From Acidobacteriota bacterium (GTDB lineage: Bacteria; Acidobacteriota; Terriglobia; Terriglobales; Acidobacteriaceae), in NCBI GenBank assembly GCA_021803035.1, contig JAJZME010000050.1, positions 1 to 64,000 of the forward strand: a DNA stretch of 64,000 nucleotides, in the 5' to 3' direction. Below are positions 26,022 to 35,323 of the stretch, piece after piece; the first letter of the stretch is position 1, and the number at the start of each line of letters is the position of its first letter. A program made the position numbers and the translations under genes. The notes beneath the pieces are model-generated. The model saw only the letters and a program-made list of their open reading frames with translations, had not been told where the DNA came from and did no database searches.

Positions 26022-27127
26022 AAATGCTTTTGTCGGGTTGTTTGCTCGCCGCTTCCGCGGCGCTGATGGCCGGCTGTCAGGCCAATGATCAGGCTCCAGC
26101 GGTTTCGCCTCAAACTGTGGCGGCACGCGTGGTCACCAGCCAGCAGCAGCAAGTCCCCATCGAGGTGCGCATCACCGGAACCGTGCGCGCCAAAGAGAGC
26201 GCAACCATCTCCGCGCAGGTGATGGGCCGCATTCAGCAGGTGACGGTGCATGCGGGCGACAGTGTCCGCACCGGCCAAACGCTGGTGGTGCTCGGTAACA
26301 CGGCGGAGCGCGCCGCTCTGGCGCAGGCGCAGGCGGCCGTTGCCGCCGCTCAAAACGAAGAGGTGGCGGCGCAAAGCAACGCCAGTCTCGCCGTCAGCAC
26401 GCTGGGCCGCTACAAGCAGCTCCAGGTGGAAAAGAGCGTCAGCCCGCAGGAGATGGACGAAGTTTCGCGGCGGGCCCAGTCCGCGAAGGCTCAGCTTGAC
26501 GCGGCGCGCGCACAGGTCCGGGCGGCCCGCGCGCAGGTCCGCAGCGCGCAAACCATGCTCGGCTATACCCGCATCACCGCTCCCTTCACCGGCGTCGTTA
26601 CGGCCCGCATGGCCGATCCCGGAACCATGGCCGCGCCCGGCGTGCCGCTCTTGCAGGTCGATCGCACCGGCCCCATGCAGTTGCAGGTCCCCGTCGACGA
26701 ATCCATCATCGCCTCCGTGCGCATGGGCATGAGCCTGCCGGTCACCGTGGACGGAATTGGGCAGAAGATGAACGGCACCGTCGCCGAAATCGTGCCGGCA
26801 GCCGATCCGTCGAGCCACAGCTTCCTTGTCAAGATCGACCTGCCCTGGTCCAGCCAGCTGCGCCCCGGCATGTACGGCTCCACGGAAATTCCGCGAGGCA
26901 CCCACGAAGTCATTCTGGTTCCGCAATCGGCCGTCATCCTGCGCGGCTCGCTCGAATGCGCTTACGTCCTCGACAGCCAGGGAATCGCCCAGCTCCGCTA
27001 CGTAACACTCGGCCACAAGCACGGCAACATGGTTGAAGTTCTCTCTGGAATCACCAACGGCGAAAGGCTCGTAGATACCCCCGAAGACCGCGATCTGGCG
27101 GGCAAGCGCATTGAGGTTCAGCCATGA
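26018..27127 (+). CDS. RND efflux periplasmic adaptor lipoprotein
   Basis: Membrane-fusion protein of 369 residues linking the RND pump to the outer-membrane channel. It has a lipoprotein signal peptide with lipobox LMAGC (C20). The order is beta-barrel, biotinyl-lipoyl and hairpin: ISAQVMGRIQQVTVHAGDSVRTGQTLVVL, then an Ala/Gln coiled-coil hairpin at about 90-175, then GYTRITAPFTGVVTARMADPG. The C-terminal membrane-proximal domain ends with GERLVDTP. ATGA overlaps at both ends show translational coupling with its neighbours. Confidence 0.92.
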   Translation: MKMLLSGCLLAASAALMAGCQANDQAPAVSPQTVAARVVTSQQQQVPIEVRITGTVRAKESATISAQVMGRIQQVTVHAGDSVRTGQTLVVLGNTAERAALAQAQAAVAAAQNEEVAAQSNASLAVSTLGRYKQLQVEKSVSPQEMDEVSRRAQSAKAQLDAARAQVRAARAQVRSAQTMLGYTRITAPFTGVVTARMADPGTMAAPGVPLLQVDRTGPMQLQVPVDESIIASVRMGMSLPVTVDGIGQKMNGTVAEIVPAADPSSHSFLVKIDLPWSSQLRPGMYGSTEIPRGTHEVILVPQSAVILRGSLECAYVLDSQGIAQLRYVTLGHKHGNMVEVLSGITNGERLVDTPEDRDLAGKRIEVQP

Positions 27128-30100
27128 ATCAAAACCTGGGACTGGCCGGACGTCTGGCAAAGGCATTCCTCAACTCCAAGCTGACGCCGCTATTTATCCT
27201 CACGGCGCTGGCCATCGGCACCTTCGCCACTGTGGTGATTCCTCGCCAGGAAGACCCGCAGATCCTCGTGCCCATGCTCGACATCACCACCTCGCTGCCT
27301 GGCGCCTCGCCGGCTGAGGTCGAGAAGCGGGTCACCGATCCCATCGAGCGGCTCGTGCATCAGATCTCGGGCGTCAAGTACATCTATTCGACATCAAGCC
27401 CCGGGCAGAGCCTGGTCATCGTGCGCTTCGAGGTCAATACCCCGCAGGAACAGGCCCTCATCCGGGTCTACAGCAAGATCTACTCCAACTTCGACGTCCT
27501 GCCTCCCGGCGCGTCGCAGCCCATCATCAAGGCGCGGTCCATTGACGACGTGCCCATTCTCACCTTTTCGCTGTGGGGTCCGGATTACAACGGCTATCAG
27601 CTTCGCAGCATCGCCGACGAGGTTCAGCACCGCATCGATCAAATTCCCGATGTCACCGAGACCCACGTCGTCGGCGGTCTGCCGCGCACCATGCGCGTGG
27701 TCCTCAGTACGTCAAAGCTGAACGCCTACGGCCTTTCTCCCATGGCCATCGTCGGCCATCTTCAGGCCGCCAATGCTCGCCTGCAGGTAGGCAGTTTCGC
27801 CGCTAATAACCAGGAGATTGCGGTAGATGCCGGCAATCTCTTCACCAGCACCAAAGATCTGGAATCGGTGGTGGTGTCCATCGATCACGGCCGGCCCGTC
27901 TACCTGCGCGACGTTGCCGATAAGATCGTCGATGGACCGGCCGAGCCGGCCAACTACGTGCTCTTCGGCACCACAACCACCAGCTCGCACCAGGTTCCCA
28001 CGCAATACCAGTCCGTAACCATCAGCGTGGCCAAACTCAAGGGTACCAACGCCACAAATGTAGCCGACGCCGTGCTCGCCAGCTTGCAAAACATGCGCGG
28101 CGACATCATCCCCAAGAACGTCCACATCACGGTCACGCGCAACTACGGCCAGACGGCAAAGCAAAAAGCCGATCAGTTGCTCGAACACCTGCTGATCGCC
28201 ACGCTCTCGGTCACGCTCCTCATCGCTCTGTTCCTGGGCTGGCGCGAATCCGGCGTCGTGCTGGTGGCGATTCCCGTCACGCTGGCGCTCACCATGGCGG
28301 TCTTTTTCTTCCTCGGCTACACCATCAACCGCGTCACCCTCTTTGCGCTGATCTTTTCCATCGGCATTCTCGTCGATGACGCCATCGTGGTGGTCGAGAA
28401 CATCGTGCGCCACTTCCGATTACCGGAAAACCAGCACCGCTCCTGCAGCGACGTCACCATCGAAGCCGTAGACGAGGTCGGCAATCCCACCATTCTGGCC
28501 ACCTTCACCGTCATGGCCGCCGTCCTGCCCATGGCCTTTGTGCGCGGCCTGATGGGCCCCTACATGCGGCCCATCCCCGTCGGCTCCTCGTTCGCCATGC
28601 TCTTCTCGCTGATGGTGGCGTTCATCGTCTCGCCATGGGCGGCGATGCGCCTGCTGGGCAAGCACCTGGGCGGCGCGCATCTGCTCGAACCTGAGCACGA
28701 GAACTGGCGCACGCGGCTCTACCGGCGCGTAATGACCCCGCTGATCGCCTCGGGGCGCAACCGCATTCTGTTCCTGATCACCGTCTTTGCGCTGCTCATT
28801 GCAGCCATCGCCTTTGTGCCGTTGGAGTGGGTCCGCGTCAAGATGCTGCCCTTCGACAACAAGAGCGAGCTGCAGGTCATCGTCAACATGCCGGACGGAA
28901 CACCCCTCGAACAGACCCTGCACGCCACCCAGGCGCTGGGCAACGTAGTCGCCTACCAGCCCGACGTCCTGAACTATCAGGTCTACGCCGGCACTTCGGC
29001 GCCTTACAACTTCAACGGCCTGGTGCGCCACTACTACCTGCGCCGCCAGCCCAATCAGGCCGATCTCCAGATCAATCTGGTGCCCCCCAAGCAGCGCCAC
29101 CTGCAGAGTAATGCCATCGCCGAGCGTCTGCGCCCGCTGCTTGACGCCGTCGCTGCCCGCTACGGCGTCGAAAGCATTCAGGTCACCGAAGTGCCGCCCG
29201 GACCTCCGGTGCTGCAAACCCTGGTGGCTGAGGTCTACGGCCCAACCCTTGCCGGCCAGATTCGCGTGGCCCGCCAGATCAAGTCCATCTTCCTCCACAC
29301 GCCCGGCGTCGTCGATACAAGCTGGTACGTCAATGATCCACAGCCGCGGCTGGTCATCAGCGTCAATCAGGTCAAGGCCGCTGAAAACGGCATCTCCGTA
29401 CAGCAGGTGGCGCACGCCCTGGCGCTGGCGACCTCCGGCATGGACGTCGGACTGCTTCACGCCCCCAATGCGCGCAGGGCGATTCCCCTGGTCGTCGAAC
29501 TCGACCGCGCCGACCGCTCCTCCGTGCACGGCCTGGAGAATATCAAGCTGACCGGCGCCAACGGCTCCATGGTCTCGCTGCGCGAGCTGGTCACCATCCG
29601 GCGCACCATCATTCCGCAGAGCATCTACGAAAAGAACCTCAAGCGCGTCGTTTATGTCACTGGCGACGTGGCCGGAAAGCTGGCAAGCCCCGTCTACGCC
29701 ATCCTCCAGATGAACAAGCAACTCGATCATCTGCGCCTCCCCGCCGGCTACATCCTCAAGCGCTACAACGCGGTGCAGCCGAAATATACCAACCACTACT
29801 CCATGAAATGGGACGGCGAGTGGCAGATTACCATCGAGGTCTTCCGCGATCTGGGCATCGCCTTTGCCGCCGTGCTGGTGCTCATTTACATCCTCGTCGT
29901 CGGATGGTTCCGCTCCTTTGTGGTGCCGCTCATCATCATGGCGCCCATTCCGCTCACCCTGGTCGGCATCTTGCCCGCCCACGCCATGATGGGAGCCTTC
30001 TTTACCGCTACCTCCATGATCGGCTTTATCGCCGGCGCCGGCATCATCGTGCGCAACTCCATCCTCATCGTTGACTTCATCGAGCTGCGATGGCGCCAGG

Positions 30101-30366
30101 GAGTTCCGCTCGCACAAGCTGTCATCGACGGCGGCGCCATCCGCTTCCGTCCCATGCTGCTCACGGCGGCGGCTGTCGTGGTCGGCTCCAGTGTCATCCT
30201 GGCCGATCCCGTCTTCCAGGGCCTCGCCATTTCGCTCATGGCGGGCGCCATCGCCTCGACCTTCCTGTCCTGGCCCATGATTCCCATCCTCTATTACATG
30301 GTTCACTCCAACCGTAAGGCTCCCATGCGGTGTGAACCGGAGAACGCTGAAGGAGAAAACAAATGA
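27124..30366 (+). CDS. RND-family efflux permease
   Basis: Inner-membrane proton-driven pump of 1080 residues with the duplicated AcrB-like plan. Helix 1 is at about residues 20-38. A first periplasmic loop is followed by helices 2-6 (about 340-560), then a second half. Helix 4 has GILVDDAIVVVENI with D418/D419, the proton-relay pair. PRQEDPQI after helix 1 is typical of a subgroup close to heavy-metal and multidrug permeases. Substrate is unknown; the neighbouring DUF2892 protein could hint at sulfur or metal chemistry. A 628-residue antisense frame on the minus strand is a shadow. Confidence 0.93.
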   Translation: MNQNLGLAGRLAKAFLNSKLTPLFILTALAIGTFATVVIPRQEDPQILVPMLDITTSLPGASPAEVEKRVTDPIERLVHQISGVKYIYSTSSPGQSLVIVRFEVNTPQEQALIRVYSKIYSNFDVLPPGASQPIIKARSIDDVPILTFSLWGPDYNGYQLRSIADEVQHRIDQIPDVTETHVVGGLPRTMRVVLSTSKLNAYGLSPMAIVGHLQAANARLQVGSFAANNQEIAVDAGNLFTSTKDLESVVVSIDHGRPVYLRDVADKIVDGPAEPANYVLFGTTTTSSHQVPTQYQSVTISVAKLKGTNATNVADAVLASLQNMRGDIIPKNVHITVTRNYGQTAKQKADQLLEHLLIATLSVTLLIALFLGWRESGVVLVAIPVTLALTMAVFFFLGYTINRVTLFALIFSIGILVDDAIVVVENIVRHFRLPENQHRSCSDVTIEAVDEVGNPTILATFTVMAAVLPMAFVRGLMGPYMRPIPVGSSFAMLFSLMVAFIVSPWAAMRLLGKHLGGAHLLEPEHENWRTRLYRRVMTPLIASGRNRILFLITVFALLIAAIAFVPLEWVRVKMLPFDNKSELQVIVNMPDGTPLEQTLHATQALGNVVAYQPDVLNYQVYAGTSAPYNFNGLVRHYYLRRQPNQADLQINLVPPKQRHLQSNAIAERLRPLLDAVAARYGVESIQVTEVPPGPPVLQTLVAEVYGPTLAGQIRVARQIKSIFLHTPGVVDTSWYVNDPQPRLVISVNQVKAAENGISVQQVAHALALATSGMDVGLLHAPNARRAIPLVVELDRADRSSVHGLENIKLTGANGSMVSLRELVTIRRTIIPQSIYEKNLKRVVYVTGDVAGKLASPVYAILQMNKQLDHLRLPAGYILKRYNAVQPKYTNHYSMKWDGEWQITIEVFRDLGIAFAAVLVLIYILVVGWFRSFVVPLIIMAPIPLTLVGILPAHAMMGAFFTATSMIGFIAGAGIIVRNSILIVDFIELRWRQGVPLAQAVIDGGAIRFRPMLLTAAAVVVGSSVILADPVFQGLAISLMAGAIASTFLSWPMIPILYYMVHSNRKAPMRCEPENAEGENK

Positions 30367-30572
30367 CCGTTGAACGCGCTGTGCGCATGTTGGCTGGCGT
30401 GATCGTGCTCTTGTCGCTGGGCCTTTCTTACTACTTCTCCCACTACTGGCTCTGGCTGACCGCCTTCGTGGGACTGAACCTGCTGCAATCGGCCTTCACC
30501 AACTGGTGCCCGGCCATGGCCATCTTCCGCGGCATGGGGCTCAAAGGCGGCTGCGCCGCCAAGGAAAGCTGA
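30363..30572 (+). CDS. DUF2892 (YgaP-like) small membrane protein
   Basis: A 69-residue inner-membrane protein with two hydrophobic helices (about 8-25 and 28-46). The family signature is NLLQSAFTNWCPAMAIFRGMGLKGGC. The same fold is the C-terminal half of the rhodanese YgaP. The two cysteines (C49 and C64) could take part in sulfur or metal transfer. ATGA overlap with the permease gene ties it to the efflux system. The product may help the pump with sulfur- or metal-containing cargo; that is inference. Confidence 0.8.
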   Translation: MTVERAVRMLAGVIVLLSLGLSYYFSHYWLWLTAFVGLNLLQSAFTNWCPAMAIFRGMGLKGGCAAKES

Positions 30573-30611
30573 ATAACCTCCTCGGACGCGTTTTGGCCAA
30601 ACGCCTTAAGA

Positions 30612-30648
30612 GGTGCGAAGCCCTGGACAAAAGCCAGGGCTTCGCACC
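30612..30648. terminator. Perfect 15-bp hairpin between convergent operons
   Basis: GGTGCGAAGCCCTGG (30612-30626) and its exact inverse (30634-30648) flank a 7-base loop. It lies between the DUF2892 stop (plus strand) and the PPK2 stop (minus strand). It lacks T-runs on both sides, so it may be a bidirectional barrier or a repeat-family palindrome. A smaller hairpin, GCGTTT/AAACGC, lies just upstream (30588-30604). Confidence 0.6.
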
Positions 30649-30673
30649 ATCGCGTATTTGCCTGCGCACAGTA

Positions 30674-31504
30674 TCACACGCCTTTGGCCGCGTGATACTC
30701 CTTGCGGATGTGGTCCAGATCGGCCGTCGGCTTGGGGTACGCCATCTTCAGCGACTCCATGTGCTCCACGACAATGCGCGCAATGGCAAGGTTGCGGAAC
30801 CACTTGTGGTCGGCGGGAATGATGAACCACGGCGCCCGCCCCGTGCTGCAGCGCGACAGCGCCTCTTCGTACGCCGCCACGTAATCGTCCCAGTACCCGC
30901 GCTCCTTATAGTCGGCCTCGCTGATCTTCCAGTGCTTCGCCGGGTCGTCGAGCCGCGCCTTGAAGCGCCGCAACTGCTCCTCTTTGGAGATGTGCAGGTA
31001 AAACTTCAGAATCTGCGTATCGTGTTCGGCAAGCCCTTCTTCAAAGGCGTTGATGCCCTCGTAGCGCCGCGTCCAGACCTCTTTGGGGACCAGGTTGTGT
31101 ACGCGCACCACCAGCACATCCTCATAATGCGAGCGGTTGAAGATCGCCACCTCGCCGCGCGCCGGCGCCACCTTGTGCGCCCGCCACAAAAAGTCGTGCG
31201 CCAGTTCCTCGGCCGAGGGCTGCTTGAACGCCGCCACGCGGCAGCCCTGCGGGTTCATCGCGCCCAGCACGTGATTAATGGCGCCGTCTTTTCCGCCCGT
31301 ATCCAGCGCCTGCAGGCAAATCAGCAGCGAATGCCGCCGCTCCGCATAAAGCAGCTCCTGCAGCTCGCGCAGCCTTTCTGCATAGTGCGCAATCTCTTCC
31401 GCCGCCGATTCATAGCTCTCATGTCCGTCCTTGAATGCGGGATCATGATCCTTCAGCTTCACTTTGCTGCCCGCCGCCACTTTGAACCGCTCCAGATAAT
31501 TCAT
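30674..31504 (-). CDS. Polyphosphate kinase 2 (PPK2) family phosphotransferase
   Basis: Single-domain PPK2 of 276 residues that transfers phosphate between polyphosphate and nucleotides. Walker A is ALDTGGKDG (D68, K72, D73). Walker B and the lid region are represented by AIFNRSHYEDVLVVRVH and EEQLRRFKARLDDPAKHWK. Length and these motifs suit the class that phosphorylates AMP and/or ADP, but the class is not certain. The ATG at 31504 follows AAAGGAAGAG and gives the normal start; an upstream start at 31534 is less likely. It lies downstream of the proton-ATPase gene on the same strand. Confidence 0.9.
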   Translation of the reverse strand: MNYLERFKVAAGSKVKLKDHDPAFKDGHESYESAAEEIAHYAERLRELQELLYAERRHSLLICLQALDTGGKDGAINHVLGAMNPQGCRVAAFKQPSAEELAHDFLWRAHKVAPARGEVAIFNRSHYEDVLVVRVHNLVPKEVWTRRYEGINAFEEGLAEHDTQILKFYLHISKEEQLRRFKARLDDPAKHWKISEADYKERGYWDDYVAAYEEALSRCSTGRAPWFIIPADHKWFRNLAIARIVVEHMESLKMAYPKPTADLDHIRKEYHAAKGV

Positions 31505-31677
31505 CCCCGCTCTTCCTTTCCGGGCGCAACGCAACTGCGCTCGATGCCACCGAATATTTTAGGGCGCTGACTGCGTGACCTTATACCCGCAGGTACGCCC
31601 CAATTCCGGTCGAGAGCAACTTCGTGCGGCGCCTGGGGCGCAGGATGGATTTCGGTCTCTCGAGCCCTCTTCACGCG

Positions 31678-34101
31678 CTATTCCACTTTGAATATTCTGA
31701 AAGCAAAATATTTGGGAAAATCCATCAGAAGCGTGTAGACAGCGGAAAACGAAAGAACCACAAGAACCTCCGGAGCGGTCAGCGGGGGAACGATCCGGCC
31801 GTAAATGCCAAGCCAGGTAAAGAGGATAAGCGCGCCAGTGCTGGAAGCAAGCAGAGCTTTTCCCGGGCGAGAGCTCCAGAAGAAATTTCTTTCCCGAACG
31901 ATCAACACCTGAAACTGGCTATTGAAGATGAGCATCAGCATGATGAAGGTCTGAAGCTGGAGCAGACCGAGATGGAAGTAGTCAGCGCCCCCGATGATCG
32001 CGATCACTCCTCCGACTACAAGGAGCGCGCCGACAATCAACGCGGCGAGCGTGATGTTCTTCACTTTCCAGTTGTTGGGTGCAAGGGTGTGGACGACGTT
32101 ATCCGTGGCCAGCGACATGGTGACAAAATCATTTGCAAAAATAAGCAGCGCCATGCCAAGCATGGTGAGCACCATGTGATGAATCATGAAAAAGCCGACA
32201 GTCAGGAGACCTACCACCTGGATGGTCTTCGTAACTTTGTTGATCACCCAGGTCAACATGCGCTGATAGGCTTCGCGGCTGCGCTTGACCGCATCAACGA
32301 TGACGCTCACGCCGGGGAGCGTAAGCACAACGCTTGCCGATGCCTTCGCCACATCCGTCGAATTGCTCACCGCGATGCCCATCTCCGCCTGCTTCAGCGC
32401 CGGTGCGTCGTTCACGCCGTCGCCCGTCATGCCGACCATGTAGCCTTGCGATTGAAGCAGCTTAACGATCCTGTATTTGTCTTCGGGATAAATTTCTGCA
32501 AAGCCGTCGCTCGCCGCCGCCTTCGCCGCCTGCGCATCATCGCTTAAGCCGTCGAGGTCCGCAAGGCGGATGATGTTGGTTCCAATGCCCACTTGGCCGG
32601 CAATCTCGCGCGCGATGGGCAGTGCATCACCGGTCAGCATCAGCGGCTTCACGCCGAGTTTGCGGATTTCGGCGATCATTCGCTGCGAGTCCGGCCGCGG
32701 CGGATCGGCGAGCGGAATGATCCCGGTGAGCTTCAAACTTTCGAAGTCGCCATCGTAGGATTGAGCCACGGCAAGCGTCCGGTAGCCTTTGCGCGAAAGA
32801 TGATCGATCCTCTCTTCCGTCTCCTGAAGCGTTTCATCATCCAGATCGCGGCAAAGAGACAGTACGACCGGCGCGGCGCCTTTGACGACGCGATATCTGT
32901 GACCGTCCCCGTCAATGAGTGCTTCCGTGCGCCGCGTGGCCGGATTGAACGGCGTGTAGGACACTTGCCGGTGGGAGTCCATGCTGATGCCGCTGCTCTC
33001 CGCGAAGCGAATGATCGCGAGGTCAATTAAATCCATTCCTTCGGTACGCGAAGCGAGGGCGGCGGCGCGAATGACGTCTTCGCCGCTGCACCCGGAAAAC
33101 GGGATGCTTTCCGCGACCGCAAGCTGGTTTTGCGTGATGGTTCCCGTCTTGTCCAGACACAGAATGCTGATCGAAGCGGCGTCTTCAATCGAATTGAGTC
33201 TTGTGACAAGGATGCCTTCCCGCGCCATTTCCTTCGCCGAAGCCGCCTGCACAATGGTCATCACGGCAGGCAACGCCACCGGCACGGCGCCCAGCAGAAG
33301 CACCACGATGAACGAGAGAATTTCGAGCAGCCGCACATGCATGATGAAAGCGTAGGCGCCCACCACAATCGACGCGGCGATGCCGAGGTACATCATGTAC
33401 TTCACAATCGCCATCATGATTTCTTCTTGATGGGATTTCGGCTTAGCAATTTTCACCAGTTCCGCAGTCTTGCCGAAATAGGTATTTGCGCCAGTGTTCA
33501 GTGCCACGCATTTCCCCTCGCCGCGGCGGATCACGGCGCCGGAATAAATCAGCTCGGGGCTTTGCCGGTCTGCTGGAAGCGATTCGCCGGTGAGCGCCGA
33601 TTCATCCACCGACACGTTGCCGCTAATGATCTTCGCATCGACAGGCACGATATCGCCGAGTTTCACCAGCAGTACGTCGCCCGGCACAAGGGCGCCCGCT
33701 TCAACCGTGCTCCACGTGCCGTCGCGCAGGACTTTGGCCTGGATGGCAAGCCGCTGCTTGAGCAGTTCCACGGCCTTCTGCGACCCGCGCTCGTGCCAGA
33801 AGCCGATGATGGCGTTGATGGTGAGAAGAGCGACGATGATTCCAGCATCGACCGAGCGTCCGAGCAGGAGCGCGAGGACCATGGCAAATTCCAGCAACCA
33901 TGGCATCGGCCCCCAGTATCGCCGCATGAATTCGAGAATGGGATTCTTCTTCTTTTCCGTGATCTCGTTGCGGCCGAAAATCGCGAGCCGCTCTTGAACG
34001 CTGGCGGCGGAAAGGCCAGATTCGCCAGCATGAAGAATGTTGAATGTTTCTTGAAGTGAGAGAGGTTTGAATTCCGCAGTCGGCTTAATTTGAAGATCCA
34101 T
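31678..34101 (-). CDS. Plasma-membrane proton-pumping P-type ATPase (P3A)
   Basis: Cation ATPase of 807 residues resembling fungal/plant H+-ATPases. It has an N-terminal cation-ATPase domain, an actuator loop with LTGESLPADR, phosphorylated D317 in CLDKTGTITQN, the nucleotide-binding VVKGAAPVV, and the hinge MVGMTGDGVNDAPALK. About ten membrane helices are visible; ANDFVTMSLATDN in helix 6 carries the Asp used as proton acceptor in this family. I chose the ATG at 34101. A start at 34179 would add 26 basic residues without family support. Codon use looks less GC-biased than the neighbours, which may reflect transfer. Confidence 0.9.
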   Translation of the reverse strand: MDLQIKPTAEFKPLSLQETFNILHAGESGLSAASVQERLAIFGRNEITEKKKNPILEFMRRYWGPMPWLLEFAMVLALLLGRSVDAGIIVALLTINAIIGFWHERGSQKAVELLKQRLAIQAKVLRDGTWSTVEAGALVPGDVLLVKLGDIVPVDAKIISGNVSVDESALTGESLPADRQSPELIYSGAVIRRGEGKCVALNTGANTYFGKTAELVKIAKPKSHQEEIMMAIVKYMMYLGIAASIVVGAYAFIMHVRLLEILSFIVVLLLGAVPVALPAVMTIVQAASAKEMAREGILVTRLNSIEDAASISILCLDKTGTITQNQLAVAESIPFSGCSGEDVIRAAALASRTEGMDLIDLAIIRFAESSGISMDSHRQVSYTPFNPATRRTEALIDGDGHRYRVVKGAAPVVLSLCRDLDDETLQETEERIDHLSRKGYRTLAVAQSYDGDFESLKLTGIIPLADPPRPDSQRMIAEIRKLGVKPLMLTGDALPIAREIAGQVGIGTNIIRLADLDGLSDDAQAAKAAASDGFAEIYPEDKYRIVKLLQSQGYMVGMTGDGVNDAPALKQAEMGIAVSNSTDVAKASASVVLTLPGVSVIVDAVKRSREAYQRMLTWVINKVTKTIQVVGLLTVGFFMIHHMVLTMLGMALLIFANDFVTMSLATDNVVHTLAPNNWKVKNITLAALIVGALLVVGGVIAIIGGADYFHLGLLQLQTFIMLMLIFNSQFQVLIVRERNFFWSSRPGKALLASSTGALILFTWLGIYGRIVPPLTAPEVLVVLSFSAVYTLLMDFPKYFAFRIFKVE

Positions 34102-34537
34102 CAGTCGCGTTTTCCAATTCTTGATGCGTTTTTTTGCGATTCGTCGCGGCCCACCCCTGGGAGCGACCATTGCCGTCACACACGTGCACCGGCAATGATC
34201 TTGTTCAGCTCCTGCGCGGCAGAGGATTGCTGCCGGGGAATATTGCTATTCAGGATCGCATCTAAAATTGCGGGGAATCGGTCACCGGAGCTGAATACGA
34301 TTCACGAGTCTTGCGCTCTCACTATTCAACTTAAGACGCGGCGCTCGCACCATTCAGTGAGGTGCATCACACACTATGCAATTCACCTGGCGCTGCTCAC
34401 GCCATTCGGTGAGATACAACACCATTTAGTTGTCACGAATTAGATTGTCACGAAATTCGAAAGGGAGTTACGCGTTTTCCAGGCGCAAAACGTCCATGAT
34501 CGCTCGCATCCATCGCCGAAGCGAATGCGATTGCGCC
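34102..34537 (-). promoter_or_regulatory. Upstream region of the proton ATPase with repeated motifs
   Basis: A gap of about 430 bp with no gene. Two similar palindrome-like sites, GCTCGCACCATTCAGTGAG (near 34343) and GCTCACGCCATTCGGTGAG (near 34395), lie 52 bp apart, and a weaker copy, CTCTCACTATTCAACTTAAG, lies near 34317. Farther from the gene, TTGTCACGAA occurs twice as an exact direct repeat (34430-34439 and 34445-34454), spaced 15 bp. These look like binding sites for one or two regulators. Confidence 0.5.
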
Positions 34538-35266
34538 TCAGTTGGCCGGTGCGGCGGCTGCCCCTGAAAGGGGCTTCAGCGCAAATCCCTTGTACACCAG
34601 AACAAACCCCTGTTGCGGCAGATTAGCCTGCATCAGTTGATTGTCCGCACTGGAGTAGATGTTCGCTTGCGAGCCGCCGATGGTGGCCACCAGATGGTGT
34701 ACAGTGATCGTCTTTCCGTTCAAGGTGCCTTGCTGGTCCTCGTAGGTCGCCAATTGAATCGGCGCGATCGCGCCAGACTGTTTGGGAATTATGGCCCACA
34801 ACCCCCGGTTGTTCCGCTCCGCGGCCAGCGCCAGCAGAGTCTCAAACGCGCCGGGATCGAAATCCGGCATGAAAACGGCACCCGCATGTGCGGTCAGGGG
34901 AGTCGTGACCGTGTGGCCGTTAGCGGAGATGTGAAGCACAATCTTGGCCGACGCCAGGGAACCTGTGACGCTAACCGCCTCGTTGTTCACCACTGCGCTC
35001 AGCAGCACATGCTCGAATTGGTGGGATGGAGAAAGTTGCTCGGTCTTGGAGAGTGAGTAGTCAAGCCCGTGCGTGGTAACGTGCATAACCGTAGTGGAAC
35101 TGTAGCCGTGTGTGGTGGCGACAATCTTGCAGCTTGCCGTTCCCACCTGCCCGCCGTTCAGCATGATCTCGAACACACCCGGTTGGCCCCACGCGGCCGG
35201 CGCAACAACCAGCAAACTCAAGGCAAGAACTCGCGCATGCGCGATAAAAGATAACCTGCGCACCAA
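34538..35266 (-). CDS. Secreted protein of unknown function
   Basis: A 242-residue protein with a clear signal peptide (hydrophobic 12-25, then AAWGQ). The mature part is beta-rich, with GVFEIMLNGGQVGTASCKI, GYSSTTVMHVTTHGLDY and IVLHISANGHTVTTPL. It reads like a lipid- or hydrophobic-ligand-binding beta-sandwich of the DUF3108 type, but I cannot name the family. The start is TTG at 35266 or GTG at 35263, after a G-rich GGAGG-GGGGGA stretch. It lies downstream of superoxide dismutase across a repeat-rich gap. Confidence 0.65.
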   Translation of the reverse strand: MVRRLSFIAHARVLALSLLVVAPAAWGQPGVFEIMLNGGQVGTASCKIVATTHGYSSTTVMHVTTHGLDYSLSKTEQLSPSHQFEHVLLSAVVNNEAVSVTGSLASAKIVLHISANGHTVTTPLTAHAGAVFMPDFDPGAFETLLALAAERNNRGLWAIIPKQSGAIAPIQLATYEDQQGTLNGKTITVHHLVATIGGSQANIYSSADNQLMQANLPQQGFVLVYKGFALKPLSGAAAAPAN

Positions 35267-35323
35267 TCCCCCATACCTCCCTGGCCGATTTAGACACTAG
35301 AACACGGGAAGCAGTTGCGGAAG

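Noticed and set aside
28420-30306. 628-residue minus-strand open frame
   Set aside because: Antisense to the RND permease; Asp/Gly/His-rich sequence without domains, the usual mirror of membrane-protein codons.
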